A stretch of DNA of 64,000 nt from Dermatophilaceae bacterium Sec6.4 (GTDB taxonomy: Bacteria > Actinomycetota > Actinomycetes > Actinomycetales > Dermatophilaceae). The stretch spans positions 2,108,001 to 2,172,000 of the forward strand of contig CP144172.1 of the NCBI GenBank assembly GCA_039636865.1, given 5' to 3'. Position numbers and translations under genes: made by a program. The notes under the pieces are model-generated. The model saw only the letters and a list, made by a program, of their open reading frames with translations, did not search any database and had not been told where the DNA came from. This document shows positions 36,957 to 45,612 of the stretch, one piece after another (position 1 is the stretch's first letter; every line of letters begins with the position of its first letter).

Positions 36957-37961
36957 ATGACGCAGTACGAGAGCAAGCAGGTCCACCTTCGTGAACGCCC
37001 TGTCGGATTACCCTGTGACGACACCTGGGACGTCGTCAGGGTCGATATTCCGGAGCCGGTGGACGGGCAGTTCGTTGTCAAGGTCGACTACATATCGCTC
37101 GATCCAGCGATGCGGGGATGGTTGAACGACGTCCGCTCCTACATCCGCCCCGTGGCAATCGGGGAGGTCATGCGGGCTGCGGCAGTGGGCGTGGTGGTCA
37201 GCTCCAAACACCCGCAGTTCCCCGAAGGGGTGGCCGTGTCCGGTCCGTTCGGAGTCACGGAGTACGCACTCAGTGACGGCTCCGGGGTGTCCGCGATCGA
37301 CCTCGAGGTAGCGCCCGCGCCGACCTGGCTCGGTGCCCTGGGGATGCCCGGTATGACCGCATACTTCGGTCTGCGGGACGTCGGCGCACTGAAGGAGGGT
37401 GACACCGTCCTGGTATCCGCCGCCGCCGGCGCGGTAGGCAGCGTGGTGGGGCAGATCGCCAAGGCTGCCGGGTGCACCGTCATCGGTATCGCCGGAAGCA
37501 ACGAGAAATGCGGATGGCTCACCGAGCTCGGTTTCGACGCTGCGATCAACTACCGCGACGGCGATGTGTTGCGCAAGGTTCGAGCGGCCGCCCCCAAGGG
37601 AATCGATGTCTTCTTCGACAACGTCGGTGGCGACATCCTGGACGCAGGGTTGGCCAACCTGCGTCGTGGAGCGCGCGTGGTGCTGTGCGGCGCGATCTCC
37701 ACCTACAACGACACCGAACTCGCTCCCGGGCCGCGGCGGTACATGTCGCTGCTGGTCTTCCGAGCATCGATGACCGGCTTCGTTGTCTTCGACTTCCAGG
37801 ACCGTTATTCCGAGGCCGTCGAACAGATCAGCGAATGGATCGCGGCCGGGAAGCTGAGCGCCCGCGAGACCATCGTCCCCGGTGGGGTTGAGGCATTCGG
37901 GCAGACTCTCCTCGGTCTCTACAGCGGGATCAACACCGGCAAACTGGTGCTCCAGATCTGA
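36957..37961 (+). CDS. NADP-dependent medium-chain oxidoreductase (PTGR/CurA-like)
   Basis: 334-residue zinc-independent MDR enzyme. DYISLDPAMRGWLND is the diagnostic motif of the prostaglandin/leukotriene reductase and CurA group, which reduces alpha,beta-unsaturated ketones with NADPH. LGMPGMTAYFGL and VSAAAGAVGSVVGQIAKAAG (nucleotide binding), then DVFFDNVGGDILD follow. GGAG is six bases before the ATG. It precedes the SDR gene by 47 bases, so they are probably co-transcribed; both may act on unsaturated carbonyl or lipid substrates. Confidence 0.93.
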   Translation: MTQYESKQVHLRERPVGLPCDDTWDVVRVDIPEPVDGQFVVKVDYISLDPAMRGWLNDVRSYIRPVAIGEVMRAAAVGVVVSSKHPQFPEGVAVSGPFGVTEYALSDGSGVSAIDLEVAPAPTWLGALGMPGMTAYFGLRDVGALKEGDTVLVSAAAGAVGSVVGQIAKAAGCTVIGIAGSNEKCGWLTELGFDAAINYRDGDVLRKVRAAAPKGIDVFFDNVGGDILDAGLANLRRGARVVLCGAISTYNDTELAPGPRRYMSLLVFRASMTGFVVFDFQDRYSEAVEQISEWIAAGKLSARETIVPGGVEAFGQTLLGLYSGINTGKLVLQI

Positions 37962-38008
37962 ACGTCTCGACGATCGTGCAGCCGTAGAACCTACCGAAGG
38001 GCAATCCG

Positions 38009-38782
38009 ATGGACACCAGCACACTGTTCTCGCTCGCAGGACGCACCGCTCTCGTGACCGGGGGGTCCCGCGGCATCGGCCGGATGATCGCTGAGGGATT
38101 CCTGGCCCAGGGTGCGCGCGTCTACATCTCCTCCCGCAAGGCAGCGGTGTGTGATGCCACCGCCTCGGAGCTCTCCGCGTTCGGCGACTGCCTCTCGCTG
38201 CCGGCTGATGTCTCGACGCTGGATGGTGTGAACGACCTGGTACAGCGGTACGCCGATCGTGAGTCCCACCTCGACATCCTGGTCAACAATGCCGGAGCCG
38301 CCTGGGGCGCACCACTGAGCGAATTTCCCGAGTCCGGGTGGGACAAGGTGATGGACCTCAACGTCAAGGCCCCTTTCTTCCTGACCCAGCAGTTCCTACC
38401 GCTGCTGCAACGGGCCAACAGCTCGCACCTCGCCAAGGTCATCAATATCGCCTCGATCGACGGCATCGCCGTCAACCCGGGGGAGACGTACTCCTACCAG
38501 GCGAGCAAAGCGGCGATCATCCAACTGACCCGCCGGATGGGGATCGAACTCGCCGTGAAGGGCGTCGTGGTGAGTGCCATCGCGCCCGGCGCGTTTGCCT
38601 CCAGCATGAATCGGGACGCGCGGGACCACGAGCAGGAGGTCGCAGCCCAGATCCCGGCGGGTCGGATCGGCACTCCGGAGGACATGGCGGCCGCCGCCAT
38701 CTACCTGGCCTCTCGGGCCGGTGACTATGTCGTCGGGTCGACTGTCATCGTCGACGGTGGGATCGCGCATACGAGGGGATGA
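38009..38782 (+). CDS. Short-chain dehydrogenase/reductase
   Basis: 257-residue classical SDR. TGGSRGIG binds the cofactor, NNAG is present, the catalytic Ser lies in NIASIDG, and YSYQASKAA gives Tyr-x3-Lys. APGAF and the C-terminal VIVDGGIAHTRG are typical. Arg after the first glycines suggests NADP(H). Substrate unknown. The stop is adjacent to the end of the convergent ligase gene. Confidence 0.93.
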   Translation: MDTSTLFSLAGRTALVTGGSRGIGRMIAEGFLAQGARVYISSRKAAVCDATASELSAFGDCLSLPADVSTLDGVNDLVQRYADRESHLDILVNNAGAAWGAPLSEFPESGWDKVMDLNVKAPFFLTQQFLPLLQRANSSHLAKVINIASIDGIAVNPGETYSYQASKAAIIQLTRRMGIELAVKGVVVSAIAPGAFASSMNRDARDHEQEVAAQIPAGRIGTPEDMAAAAIYLASRAGDYVVGSTVIVDGGIAHTRG

Positions 38783-40281
38783 TCAGCGAGTCTCTCCATC
38801 GCTGAGGTCGATCGCGCGCTTCAGGATTTTCCCGGTCGCGCCCTTGGGCAGCGTCGGAACGAAGCGGACGATCCGCGGGATCTTGTAGGCGGACATCCGC
38901 TCGCGCGACCATGCGGTGATTTCCTCGCCGGTTACTGACGCGCCGTCCCGCAGGGTGATGACCGCTGCCACTTCCTGGCCGTAGTACTCATCCGGCACAC
39001 CCACCACAGCCACCTCGATGATGTCGGGGTGGCCGTAGAGCACCTCTTCCACCTCGCCGGGGTAGACGTTGTAACCACCGCGGATGATCAGATCCTTCAG
39101 CCGGTCCACGATGCGTAGATCGCCATCGGCATCGAGTGCGCCGAGGTCACCGGTGCGGAACCATCCGTCGACGAATGCTTCTGCGGTGGCTTCGGGTCGA
39201 TTCCAGTAGCCCTTCATCACCTGGGGGCCCCGCATGAAGACCTCGCCCACCTCGCCCTGGGCGACGACCTGGCCGTCCAGTGACCGGATCTGGATTTCCG
39301 AGCGGGGGATCGGTGCTCCTGTCGACCCGATCTTGGGGCCACGATCCAGATCGTTGAAGGTGCCCAGGGCGCTGGATTCGGTCAGTCCGTAGCCCTCGAT
39401 GACCGGGCATCCGAAACGTCGTTCGAAAGCTCTGGAGACCTCCGCCGGCAGGGACGCACCCCCGGAGACGGCCGCCCGCACGCCCGCAAAGTCACCATCA
39501 CCGGCACCTTCAGCGGCGCGCAGCATCGCGTTCCACATCGTCGGTACGCCGAGCACGATGGAGATCTGGTCCCGTCGGATGAGTTCGAGCATTCGATTGG
39601 GCTCGAACGGTGACAGGAGCGACAGCGAAGCCCCCGCTGTCAGAGCCGACATCATCACCGCGATCTGACCGAAGACGTGGAACAGGGGCAGTCCAGTGGC
39701 GAAGCGGTCCTGGGGAGTGCTACGGCCGATCTGCACCGAGATCTCTGCGGAGTCCAGGATGTTGGCGACGCTCAGCTCGGCGCCCTTGGGGCGACCAGTG
39801 GTACCCGACGTATAGAGAATTGCCGCGGTATCACTGCGATCCCGTGGACAGATGGCGCTCTCTGACCCAACCGGCCGATGCGCACCGGGGGTGAGCTGCC
39901 TGAGCACCTGCAGGGGGACACCGAGGTCGTCGGCTGCCTCCCGCGCAGCAGCGCCCAGTGCATCCCACGCAATGATGCGCGCAGCGCCCGAATCGTTCAG
40001 CACGTACCGGATCTCGTCGCGCACCGACATCGTGTTCATCGGGATCACCACGCACCCCGCCGCTGCGATGCCAAGGTAGGCGACCACGAATTCCGGTACC
40101 GACGGGGCGATCACACCATGTGGGTACCGGGCGCCATACCGAAGGCCTGCAGGTCCGCCCCGAATGCCTCGGCGGCGCCGGCCACGTCGCCGTAGGTCCA
40201 GTCGCCCCGTTCGTCGCGGAGCGCGATGCGGCCACGCTCTTCTGCAGCATGACGGAGAATCGGGTCCAATACGCTCGCCAT
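38783..40281 (-). pseudogene. Acyl-CoA/AMP ligase with an N-terminal frameshift
   Basis: Class I adenylate-forming enzyme (about 499 codons if restored). From ATG 40281 the frame reads MASVLDPILRHAAEERGRIA and then DWTYGDVAGAAEAF, ending at TGA 40113-40111. The rest of the enzyme continues in another frame from 40114 (IAPSVPEFVVAYLGIAA). It holds YTSGTTGRPKGAEL, YGLTESSA, WFRTGDLG, RLKDLIIRGGYNVYP and PKGATGKILKR. Removing two bases in the GTGTG at 40112-40116 restores one frame. It begins three bases after the acyl-CoA dehydrogenase stop. It may be a true null or a sequencing error; the downstream 443-residue part lacks the N-terminal helix. Confidence 0.8.
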
Positions 40282-40284
40282 CGC

Positions 40285-42084
40285 TTAGAACCAGGCCTCG
40301 TCCAGATCAAGAGTCGAGCGGTCCAGGGTGGCCAGGAGCGCCAGTTGAGCATCGACTTTGGGCAGTTCGAACAGGTAGAAGTAGCCCGCCGCAGCACGTT
40401 TGCCGTCGTAGAAGCTGCCGGTCCTGCCATCGGCTGCCAGACATTGCTCGAGCCACAGCCAGGCCACCACGATGTGGCCCATGGCTTCGAGGTAGACGCT
40501 GGAGTGGGCCAAGGCAACCTCGGGGTCGCCGCCACGCCACAGCGTGTCCGTCGTTTCGACCAGTGCCTCGATGCGAGGCCTCAGCTGATCGGCACGCTGG
40601 CTGAGGACTCCACCCGCGCTGGACGCGACCTCGACGGTCGCCGACATCCGGTCGACGAGGAATTTGAAATCGAGGCCGCCCCTGGAACGGACCTTGCGAC
40701 CCAGCAGGTCCAGGCCCTGAATCCCGTGGGTCCCTTCATGGATGGAGTTGAGTCGGTTGTCGCGGTAGTACTGCTCCACGTCGTAGTCACGGGTGTACCC
40801 GTATCCGCCGTGTACCTGGATCGCAAGATCGTTGGCCGCGACGCACCACTGGGACGGAAAGGACTTGGCGATCGGGGTCAGGATCCCGAGCAGGGACTCA
40901 GCGGAATCCCGCGTCGATGCCTCCGGCGCGGTGCCCGCCTCATCTACCAGTCGCGCGCAGTAGAGCACGAGTGCCAGACCGCCTTCGACGTACGCCTTCT
41001 GCGCGAGCAGCATGCGTCGGACGTCCGGGTGGTTGATGATCGGGACCGGAGCCGAGCTGGGGTCCCGCTGGCTCACCGGGCGGCCCTGCAGACGGGTCCG
41101 TGCGTAATCCAGCGCATGCAGGTACCCGGCGTACCCGAGGGCCACTGCGGTGGTGCCCACCCCGATCCGAGCCTCGTTCATCATGTGGAACATGTAGGCC
41201 AGGCCGGCGTGTTCTTCACCGACCAGGTAGCCCACGGCCCCCCGCACCTCATCGACGGCATGCGTGCCATCTCCGAAACTGAGCAACGTATTGGTCGTGC
41301 CGCGGTAACCCATCTTGTGGTTGAGACCCACCAGCGTCACGTCGTTGCGTACACCGACCGCGCCGTCATCGGCGACGAGAAACTTGGGCACCACGAACAG
41401 CGACAGCCCTTTGACACCGGCCGGTGCGCCAGGCGTCTTGGCCAGCACGAGGTGCACGATGTTGTCACCGAGTTCGTGGTCGCCACCGGAGATCCACATT
41501 TTCGAGCCCCGGATGCGCCACGTGCCGTCGGCTTGCCCCTCGGCGGTCGTGCGGGTGTCCGCCAGCGAGGAACCGGCGTCCGGCTCCGAAAGGCACATCG
41601 TCCCGTAGAAGCGGCCTTCGATGATGGGGCGCGCATAGGTGTCGATCATCTCCGGTGACGCATGCGCCACCAGCAGATTGGCTGCAGCAGACGCGAGGAA
41701 CGGGTAACTGGTGGTGGCCGCGTTTCCGGCTGCCAGCCAGGCGGCACAGGCGGTGCGGATTGTCTCGGGCAGCTGCATACCGCCCAGCTCCACGGGGAAG
41801 GATGACGCCTGCAGACCGGACTCGTTGTAGCGATCGAGCGCCTGCTTGATCTGTGGAATCAGCTGGACCGAACCGTCTGCTGACATCACCGGCTCGCAGC
41901 TGTCCGAGGCCTTGTTGTGTGGCGCAAACTCATTCACCGCGATGTCTTCGCTCAGATCCAGGACCGCGGCGAAGGTCTCCGCCGAGTGATCCGCGAAACG
42001 AGGCCGCTCGAGCAGGTCGTTCACCTGCAGCCACTCATTCAGCAGGAAGTCCAGATCGCGACGCGACAGATGAAGTGCTGACAC
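40285..42084 (-). CDS. Acyl-CoA dehydrogenase, large FadE type
   Basis: 599-residue flavoenzyme of the long acyl-CoA dehydrogenase group with extra C-terminal domain (resembling mycobacterial FadE5 in size). MCLSEPDAGSSLAD and KMWISGGDHEL are flavin/substrate-contact motifs. The catalytic-base region is IQVHGGYGYTRDYDVEQYYRDNRLNSIHEGT. GTG 42084 follows GAGG. It sits between a nitrilase-like gene upstream and the acyl-CoA ligase downstream, so this minus-strand operon probably degrades an organic acid or acyl amide. Confidence 0.9.
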   Translation of the reverse strand: MSALHLSRRDLDFLLNEWLQVNDLLERPRFADHSAETFAAVLDLSEDIAVNEFAPHNKASDSCEPVMSADGSVQLIPQIKQALDRYNESGLQASSFPVELGGMQLPETIRTACAAWLAAGNAATTSYPFLASAAANLLVAHASPEMIDTYARPIIEGRFYGTMCLSEPDAGSSLADTRTTAEGQADGTWRIRGSKMWISGGDHELGDNIVHLVLAKTPGAPAGVKGLSLFVVPKFLVADDGAVGVRNDVTLVGLNHKMGYRGTTNTLLSFGDGTHAVDEVRGAVGYLVGEEHAGLAYMFHMMNEARIGVGTTAVALGYAGYLHALDYARTRLQGRPVSQRDPSSAPVPIINHPDVRRMLLAQKAYVEGGLALVLYCARLVDEAGTAPEASTRDSAESLLGILTPIAKSFPSQWCVAANDLAIQVHGGYGYTRDYDVEQYYRDNRLNSIHEGTHGIQGLDLLGRKVRSRGGLDFKFLVDRMSATVEVASSAGGVLSQRADQLRPRIEALVETTDTLWRGGDPEVALAHSSVYLEAMGHIVVAWLWLEQCLAADGRTGSFYDGKRAAAGYFYLFELPKVDAQLALLATLDRSTLDLDEAWF

Positions 42085-42232
42085 CGTAGTTACCTCGTTC
42101 GGACGTGCGTTGGTGGTGGAACGCCGCTCAACCGGCGCAGCGCAGCTCTCATGATGGACCTGCTCCACCAACCTAGCCAGTGTCGCGCCCTGGGGACCGA
42201 CGCCACCCGGCGCACTTGATGACTGCTGCTCG

Positions 42233-43111
42233 TCAGCCGCGGCGCGCGAAGTGATCGTACAGATCCGGTCGGCGGTCGGTGTGGACGTTGCTGTGCTGGC
42301 CGATGTTCTTGTCCAGAGCATCGGCCAGGCGGCATTCAGCGATCGTGGTGATGGCCTCGGTGGTCGCGGATCCGCCGGCAATGGGCCACCCGTCGGCGTC
42401 GACGATGACCGACCCGCCGACCCATTCGGCGCCACGTTCCGGGCCGGTTCGGTCGCAGGCAGCGATGTACATCCGGTTCGCGCCGGCATCGGCTTGCACC
42501 CTGACGACTTCCGCGGGGCGTTCGCCGTCCGGGCGGGGATAGGCCGGCCAGTTGACCGGGGCACAGAGCAGCTGGGCACCGGCCAGCGCCGGAAGCCGAA
42601 CCCATTCGGGAAATTCGAGGTCGTAACAGATCATCATCGCGATCGCACCGAATCTGGTGTCGAACACGGGTGGTGCTTGGCCGCCAGGGGTGAAGATGAA
42701 GCGTTCGGCGTCCCACAGGTGTGCTTTCCGGTAGGTCCCGCGCAGGCCGTCCGGGTCGAGGAGTGGGGCACTGTTGTAGACCTCTGCGTCGGACCCCAGT
42801 TCGCAGAATCCGCCGACGATCACGATCGCATGCTCGCGAGCGAGACGCGCCCACAGGGCCAAGGTTTCTCCATCAACGGTTTCCGCACTGCCTGCCGCTT
42901 CAGCGGTGTCGGTGAACATGTATCCGCTGGACATCAGCTCCGGAAGCACGATGATCTGGGCGCCCGAGACGACCGCTTCGGTCACCGCGTCTGCCACACA
43001 TTCCCGGTTGGCGGCTGGATCACCAAGGGTGGGGGCAAGTTGACAGCAGGCTACGACGACAGCCGATCCGGTTTGGGTGTCCACCATCTCAGTATCCGCG
43101 GACTCAGCCAC
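42233..43111 (-). CDS. Carbon-nitrogen hydrolase (nitrilase superfamily)
   Basis: 292-residue amidase/carbamoylase-type enzyme. The catalytic triad is visible: Glu in IIVLPELMSSGY, Lys in GTYRKAHLWD and Cys in IAMMICYDLEFPEWVR. NRMYIAACDRTGPE is a conserved subunit-contact region. It hydrolyses an amide or N-carbamoyl bond; the substrate is not identifiable. ATG 43087 is an alternative start. It is first in the operon with the acyl-CoA dehydrogenase and ligase, and divergent from the GatC-like/amidase pair. Confidence 0.9.
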   Translation of the reverse strand: MAESADTEMVDTQTGSAVVVACCQLAPTLGDPAANRECVADAVTEAVVSGAQIIVLPELMSSGYMFTDTAEAAGSAETVDGETLALWARLAREHAIVIVGGFCELGSDAEVYNSAPLLDPDGLRGTYRKAHLWDAERFIFTPGGQAPPVFDTRFGAIAMMICYDLEFPEWVRLPALAGAQLLCAPVNWPAYPRPDGERPAEVVRVQADAGANRMYIAACDRTGPERGAEWVGGSVIVDADGWPIAGGSATTEAITTIAECRLADALDKNIGQHSNVHTDRRPDLYDHFARRG

Positions 43112-43193
43112 GGTTGGTCAGATCCCTGTCGACGGTTGCCGGTGGGTATTAGGGTCGGTGGGTATCCCACACCTGGACGTTAAGAGGCTCGGC

Positions 43194-43391
43194 ATGGATA
43201 CTTCCCGACCACCAGTCACCACTGAGCTGACCCGCGCGCTCGCGGAACACGCCAGGTTGCCGCTGGCGGAGGAGCGGATTGCCGGCGCAGCGCAGGTACT
43301 CCAGGGAGTTCAAGGGCTGATCGACCAGCTGTACGAGGTCGAGCTCGGCGACACAGCGCTGGCTGCAACCTTCGACCCACGGTGGACGTGA
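43194..43391 (+). CDS. Small GatC/AtzG-like amidase subunit
   Basis: 65-residue protein (ATG 43194, AAGAGG six bases before) with a helical LAEHARLPLAEERIAGAAQV followed by LYEVELGDTALAATFDP. Small proteins with this layout (the GatC or DUF4089/AtzG type) wrap around and stabilise an amidase-signature partner. It overlaps the amidase start (TGATG), the usual arrangement for such a pair. Confidence 0.75.
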   Translation: MDTSRPPVTTELTRALAEHARLPLAEERIAGAAQVLQGVQGLIDQLYEVELGDTALAATFDPRWT

Positions 43392-44794
43392 TGGAGTCCT
43401 ACGAGCTGACCCTGAGCGCCGCTGCCGACGCCATCGCGGCCAAGCAGCTCTCCCCGGTCGAGCTGACGGAATCGGTCATCGGGCAGATTGAACGCCACGA
43501 GACTCAGGTATGCGCGTTTGCGGCACTCACTCTCGATCAGGCTCGCGAATCCGCCCGGATCGCCGAGGCCGAGATCGCAATATCGGGGCCGCGTAGCCGA
43601 CTGCACGGGATACCGATGGGCGTCAAAGACCTGTTCGACACGCAGGGCGTCCTGTCCACGTCGAGCTCACAGACCAGGGCGGGGCGGGTCGCAGCCTCGG
43701 ACTCGGCCGTCTCGGCACGGTTACGCGCAGCGGGCAGCGTCCTGATCGGCCAGACACACACCCATGAGTACGCCTACGGCGTCCTGACCCCGACAACCCA
43801 CAACCCCTGGGATCTGACGCGTACGCCCGGTGGATCCAGTGGTGGCTCCGGTGCCGCATTGGCTGCCCGGATGGTGCTCGGGGCGGTCGGCACCGACACG
43901 GGAGGATCCATCCGGATCCCCTCAGCACTCAATGGCATTACCGGGCTAAAGCCCACGTTCGGGCGAGTATCCCGACACGGTGTCACGCCTCTGTGTTGGG
44001 CGCTGGACCACGCCGGCCCGATGGCTCGGACCGTTCTCGATACCGCGGAGCTGCTTCAGGTCATCGCGGGTTACGACCCGCGTGATCCGGGGAGCTTGGA
44101 TGTACCGGTGCCCGACTACACCACCGGGTTGGGCAACGGGGTGAAGCACATGACGCTCGGGGTGCCGACCAACTACTTCTTCGACCACATCGAGCCGGAT
44201 GTCGAGGCCGCCTTCCGGGCCGCCCTCACGGTGCTCGAGTCGTCGGGCGCCACTATTCGCCAGGTCGAGCTTCCGTTGTCACAGACCTACCTAGCCACCG
44301 AGTACGCATTGTTCGTGGCGGAGGCGAGCAGCTACCACCAGGGCACTCTGCGCGCCAAGGCCGACCTCTATCAGCCCGACGTGCGGGCACTGTTGGAGGC
44401 CGGTGAGCTGCTGTACGCGACCGACTACATCCGCGCGCAGCGCGTCCGCGAGCTGATCAAGCAGGGCTGGAGACAGATGTTCCAGGATTACGGCATCGAC
44501 GCGGTGCTCGCGCCGACCCTCCCCGCCGTAGCGGTACGCGCAGACGACCCGACCGTGCGGTGGTCTGACGGCAGTGCGGACTCGGCGATCAACGCGTACG
44601 TCATCACATCGGCGCCAGGTAACCTCACCGGGCTGCCGTCGCTGTCGGTGCCGTGCGGATTCGACAGGCAGGGCCTACCGATCGGCATTCAGATCATCGG
44701 CAGACCGTTCGACGAGCCGCTGGTGCTGCGTGTCGGGTCGACATTCGAGTCAGACACCGACTTCGCCAACCGGATGCCGACCGGCCTGGGCTGA
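43391..44794 (+). CDS. Amidase-signature family hydrolase
   Basis: 467-residue amidase with the Ser-cisSer-Lys triad: Lys in GIPMGVKDLFDTQG, the serine pair in TPGGSSGGSGAALAA and GTDTGGSIRIPSALNG. It resembles GatA and AtzE-type enzymes. No gatB is nearby, so a catabolic amidase or carboxybiuret-type hydrolase is likelier than tRNA amidotransfer. The start at ATG 43391, coupled to the GatC-like gene, is preferred over GTG 43382. With the divergent nitrilase it suggests a locus for breaking down amide- or urea-type compounds. Confidence 0.92.
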   Translation: MESYELTLSAAADAIAAKQLSPVELTESVIGQIERHETQVCAFAALTLDQARESARIAEAEIAISGPRSRLHGIPMGVKDLFDTQGVLSTSSSQTRAGRVAASDSAVSARLRAAGSVLIGQTHTHEYAYGVLTPTTHNPWDLTRTPGGSSGGSGAALAARMVLGAVGTDTGGSIRIPSALNGITGLKPTFGRVSRHGVTPLCWALDHAGPMARTVLDTAELLQVIAGYDPRDPGSLDVPVPDYTTGLGNGVKHMTLGVPTNYFFDHIEPDVEAAFRAALTVLESSGATIRQVELPLSQTYLATEYALFVAEASSYHQGTLRAKADLYQPDVRALLEAGELLYATDYIRAQRVRELIKQGWRQMFQDYGIDAVLAPTLPAVAVRADDPTVRWSDGSADSAINAYVITSAPGNLTGLPSLSVPCGFDRQGLPIGIQIIGRPFDEPLVLRVGSTFESDTDFANRMPTGLG

Positions 44795-44856
44795 CCGGTT
44801 GCTGCGGCATAGGGGGAGCAACAGGTCTCGTGCTGCTCTCGCGTACCGTTCGAAAT

Positions 44857-45021
44857 GTGACACCGACAGATGACAATGACGGGCCGACGTCAACTCTCGC
44901 TTGTGAGATGTGCGGCGAGCAGATCGCTGTATAACGGATTGCAGCGCTGCCCCGCGCGACGACCTGCATCCGATGCGCCAGCAGGCACAAGCGACCGTCG
45001 CGTGGTCGCACCTGCTCGTGA
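44857..45021 (+). pseudogene. DksA/TraR-type zinc-finger remnant
   Basis: From GTG 44857 the frame reads VTPTDDNDGPTSTLACEMCG and EQIAV, then TAA at 44932-44934, then RIAALPRATTCIRCASRHK in the same frame. CxxC ... CxxC with this spacing and R-x-AALP-x-TTC is the DksA/TraR C4 zinc finger. The stop splits it between the two cysteine pairs. The N-terminal coiled coil is missing. The rest of 44795-45075 shows nothing else. Confidence 0.5.
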
Positions 45022-45075
45022 CCCGGGACTGCGAGGCTCGAGGTCACCCGGGCAACAGGTACAGCTGTCGGGACG

Positions 45076-45543
45076 TCAGGCGAAGCGTGCGACCAGTGCC
45101 TCAAGGGTTTTGGTGATGCCGACCTTGTTCTTCTGGTCGGTCTTCGTCAAACGGATGACCGCGGGGATCTTCGTGGTCGAGTAGTCGAACGTTTCGGTGA
45201 CCATCGTCATGCCCGGTCCGGCAGATTCAAACTCCCAACGCCACAGGTGGCCCATCGGGTGCTGCCACTCCACGAGGTGATCATCCTCGAGTGCGGTGCA
45301 GGTCGAGGTGATGGCGTAGGGAATACCGTACATTTTCATTCCCACCCCAAATTTCGCACCGACCGACAGCCGGTCGGGGCCTTTGACGTCGCGGGCGCGG
45401 ACGGTGCCCGACCCGTCGAGCTCGGGGTGACGGTGCGGGTCGGCTACCAGGTCGAAAATTACGCTCGCTTCGGCGGGCACCAGCACCTGGCAGGAGACTT
45501 GCTCAGGACCGGTGCTGACGGACGTCACGGGGGATTGGCTCAC
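45076..45543 (-). CDS. SRPBCC/START-like domain protein
   Basis: 155-residue helix-grip protein of the polyketide cyclase/START type. VSCQVLVPAEASVIFDLVAD opens it, DPHRHPELDGSGTVRAR is a familiar ligand-entry segment, and WQHPMGHLWRWEFESAG and VTETFDYSTTKIP lie in later strands. These proteins bind hydrophobic ligands. GTG start with weak ribosome-binding site. No partner genes. Confidence 0.88.
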   Translation of the reverse strand: MSQSPVTSVSTGPEQVSCQVLVPAEASVIFDLVADPHRHPELDGSGTVRARDVKGPDRLSVGAKFGVGMKMYGIPYAITSTCTALEDDHLVEWQHPMGHLWRWEFESAGPGMTMVTETFDYSTTKIPAVIRLTKTDQKNKVGITKTLEALVARFA

Positions 45544-45612
45544 GCCGTCACTGTACTGAGGTCGCCACGGCGTTCAGGCCGGCCAACGAGCCATGCCGGC
45601 CACGCAACGGAC

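Noticed and set aside
40120..41658. 512-codon plus-strand frame opposite the acyl-CoA dehydrogenase
   Set aside because: No domains; the dehydrogenase frame has all flavoenzyme motifs.
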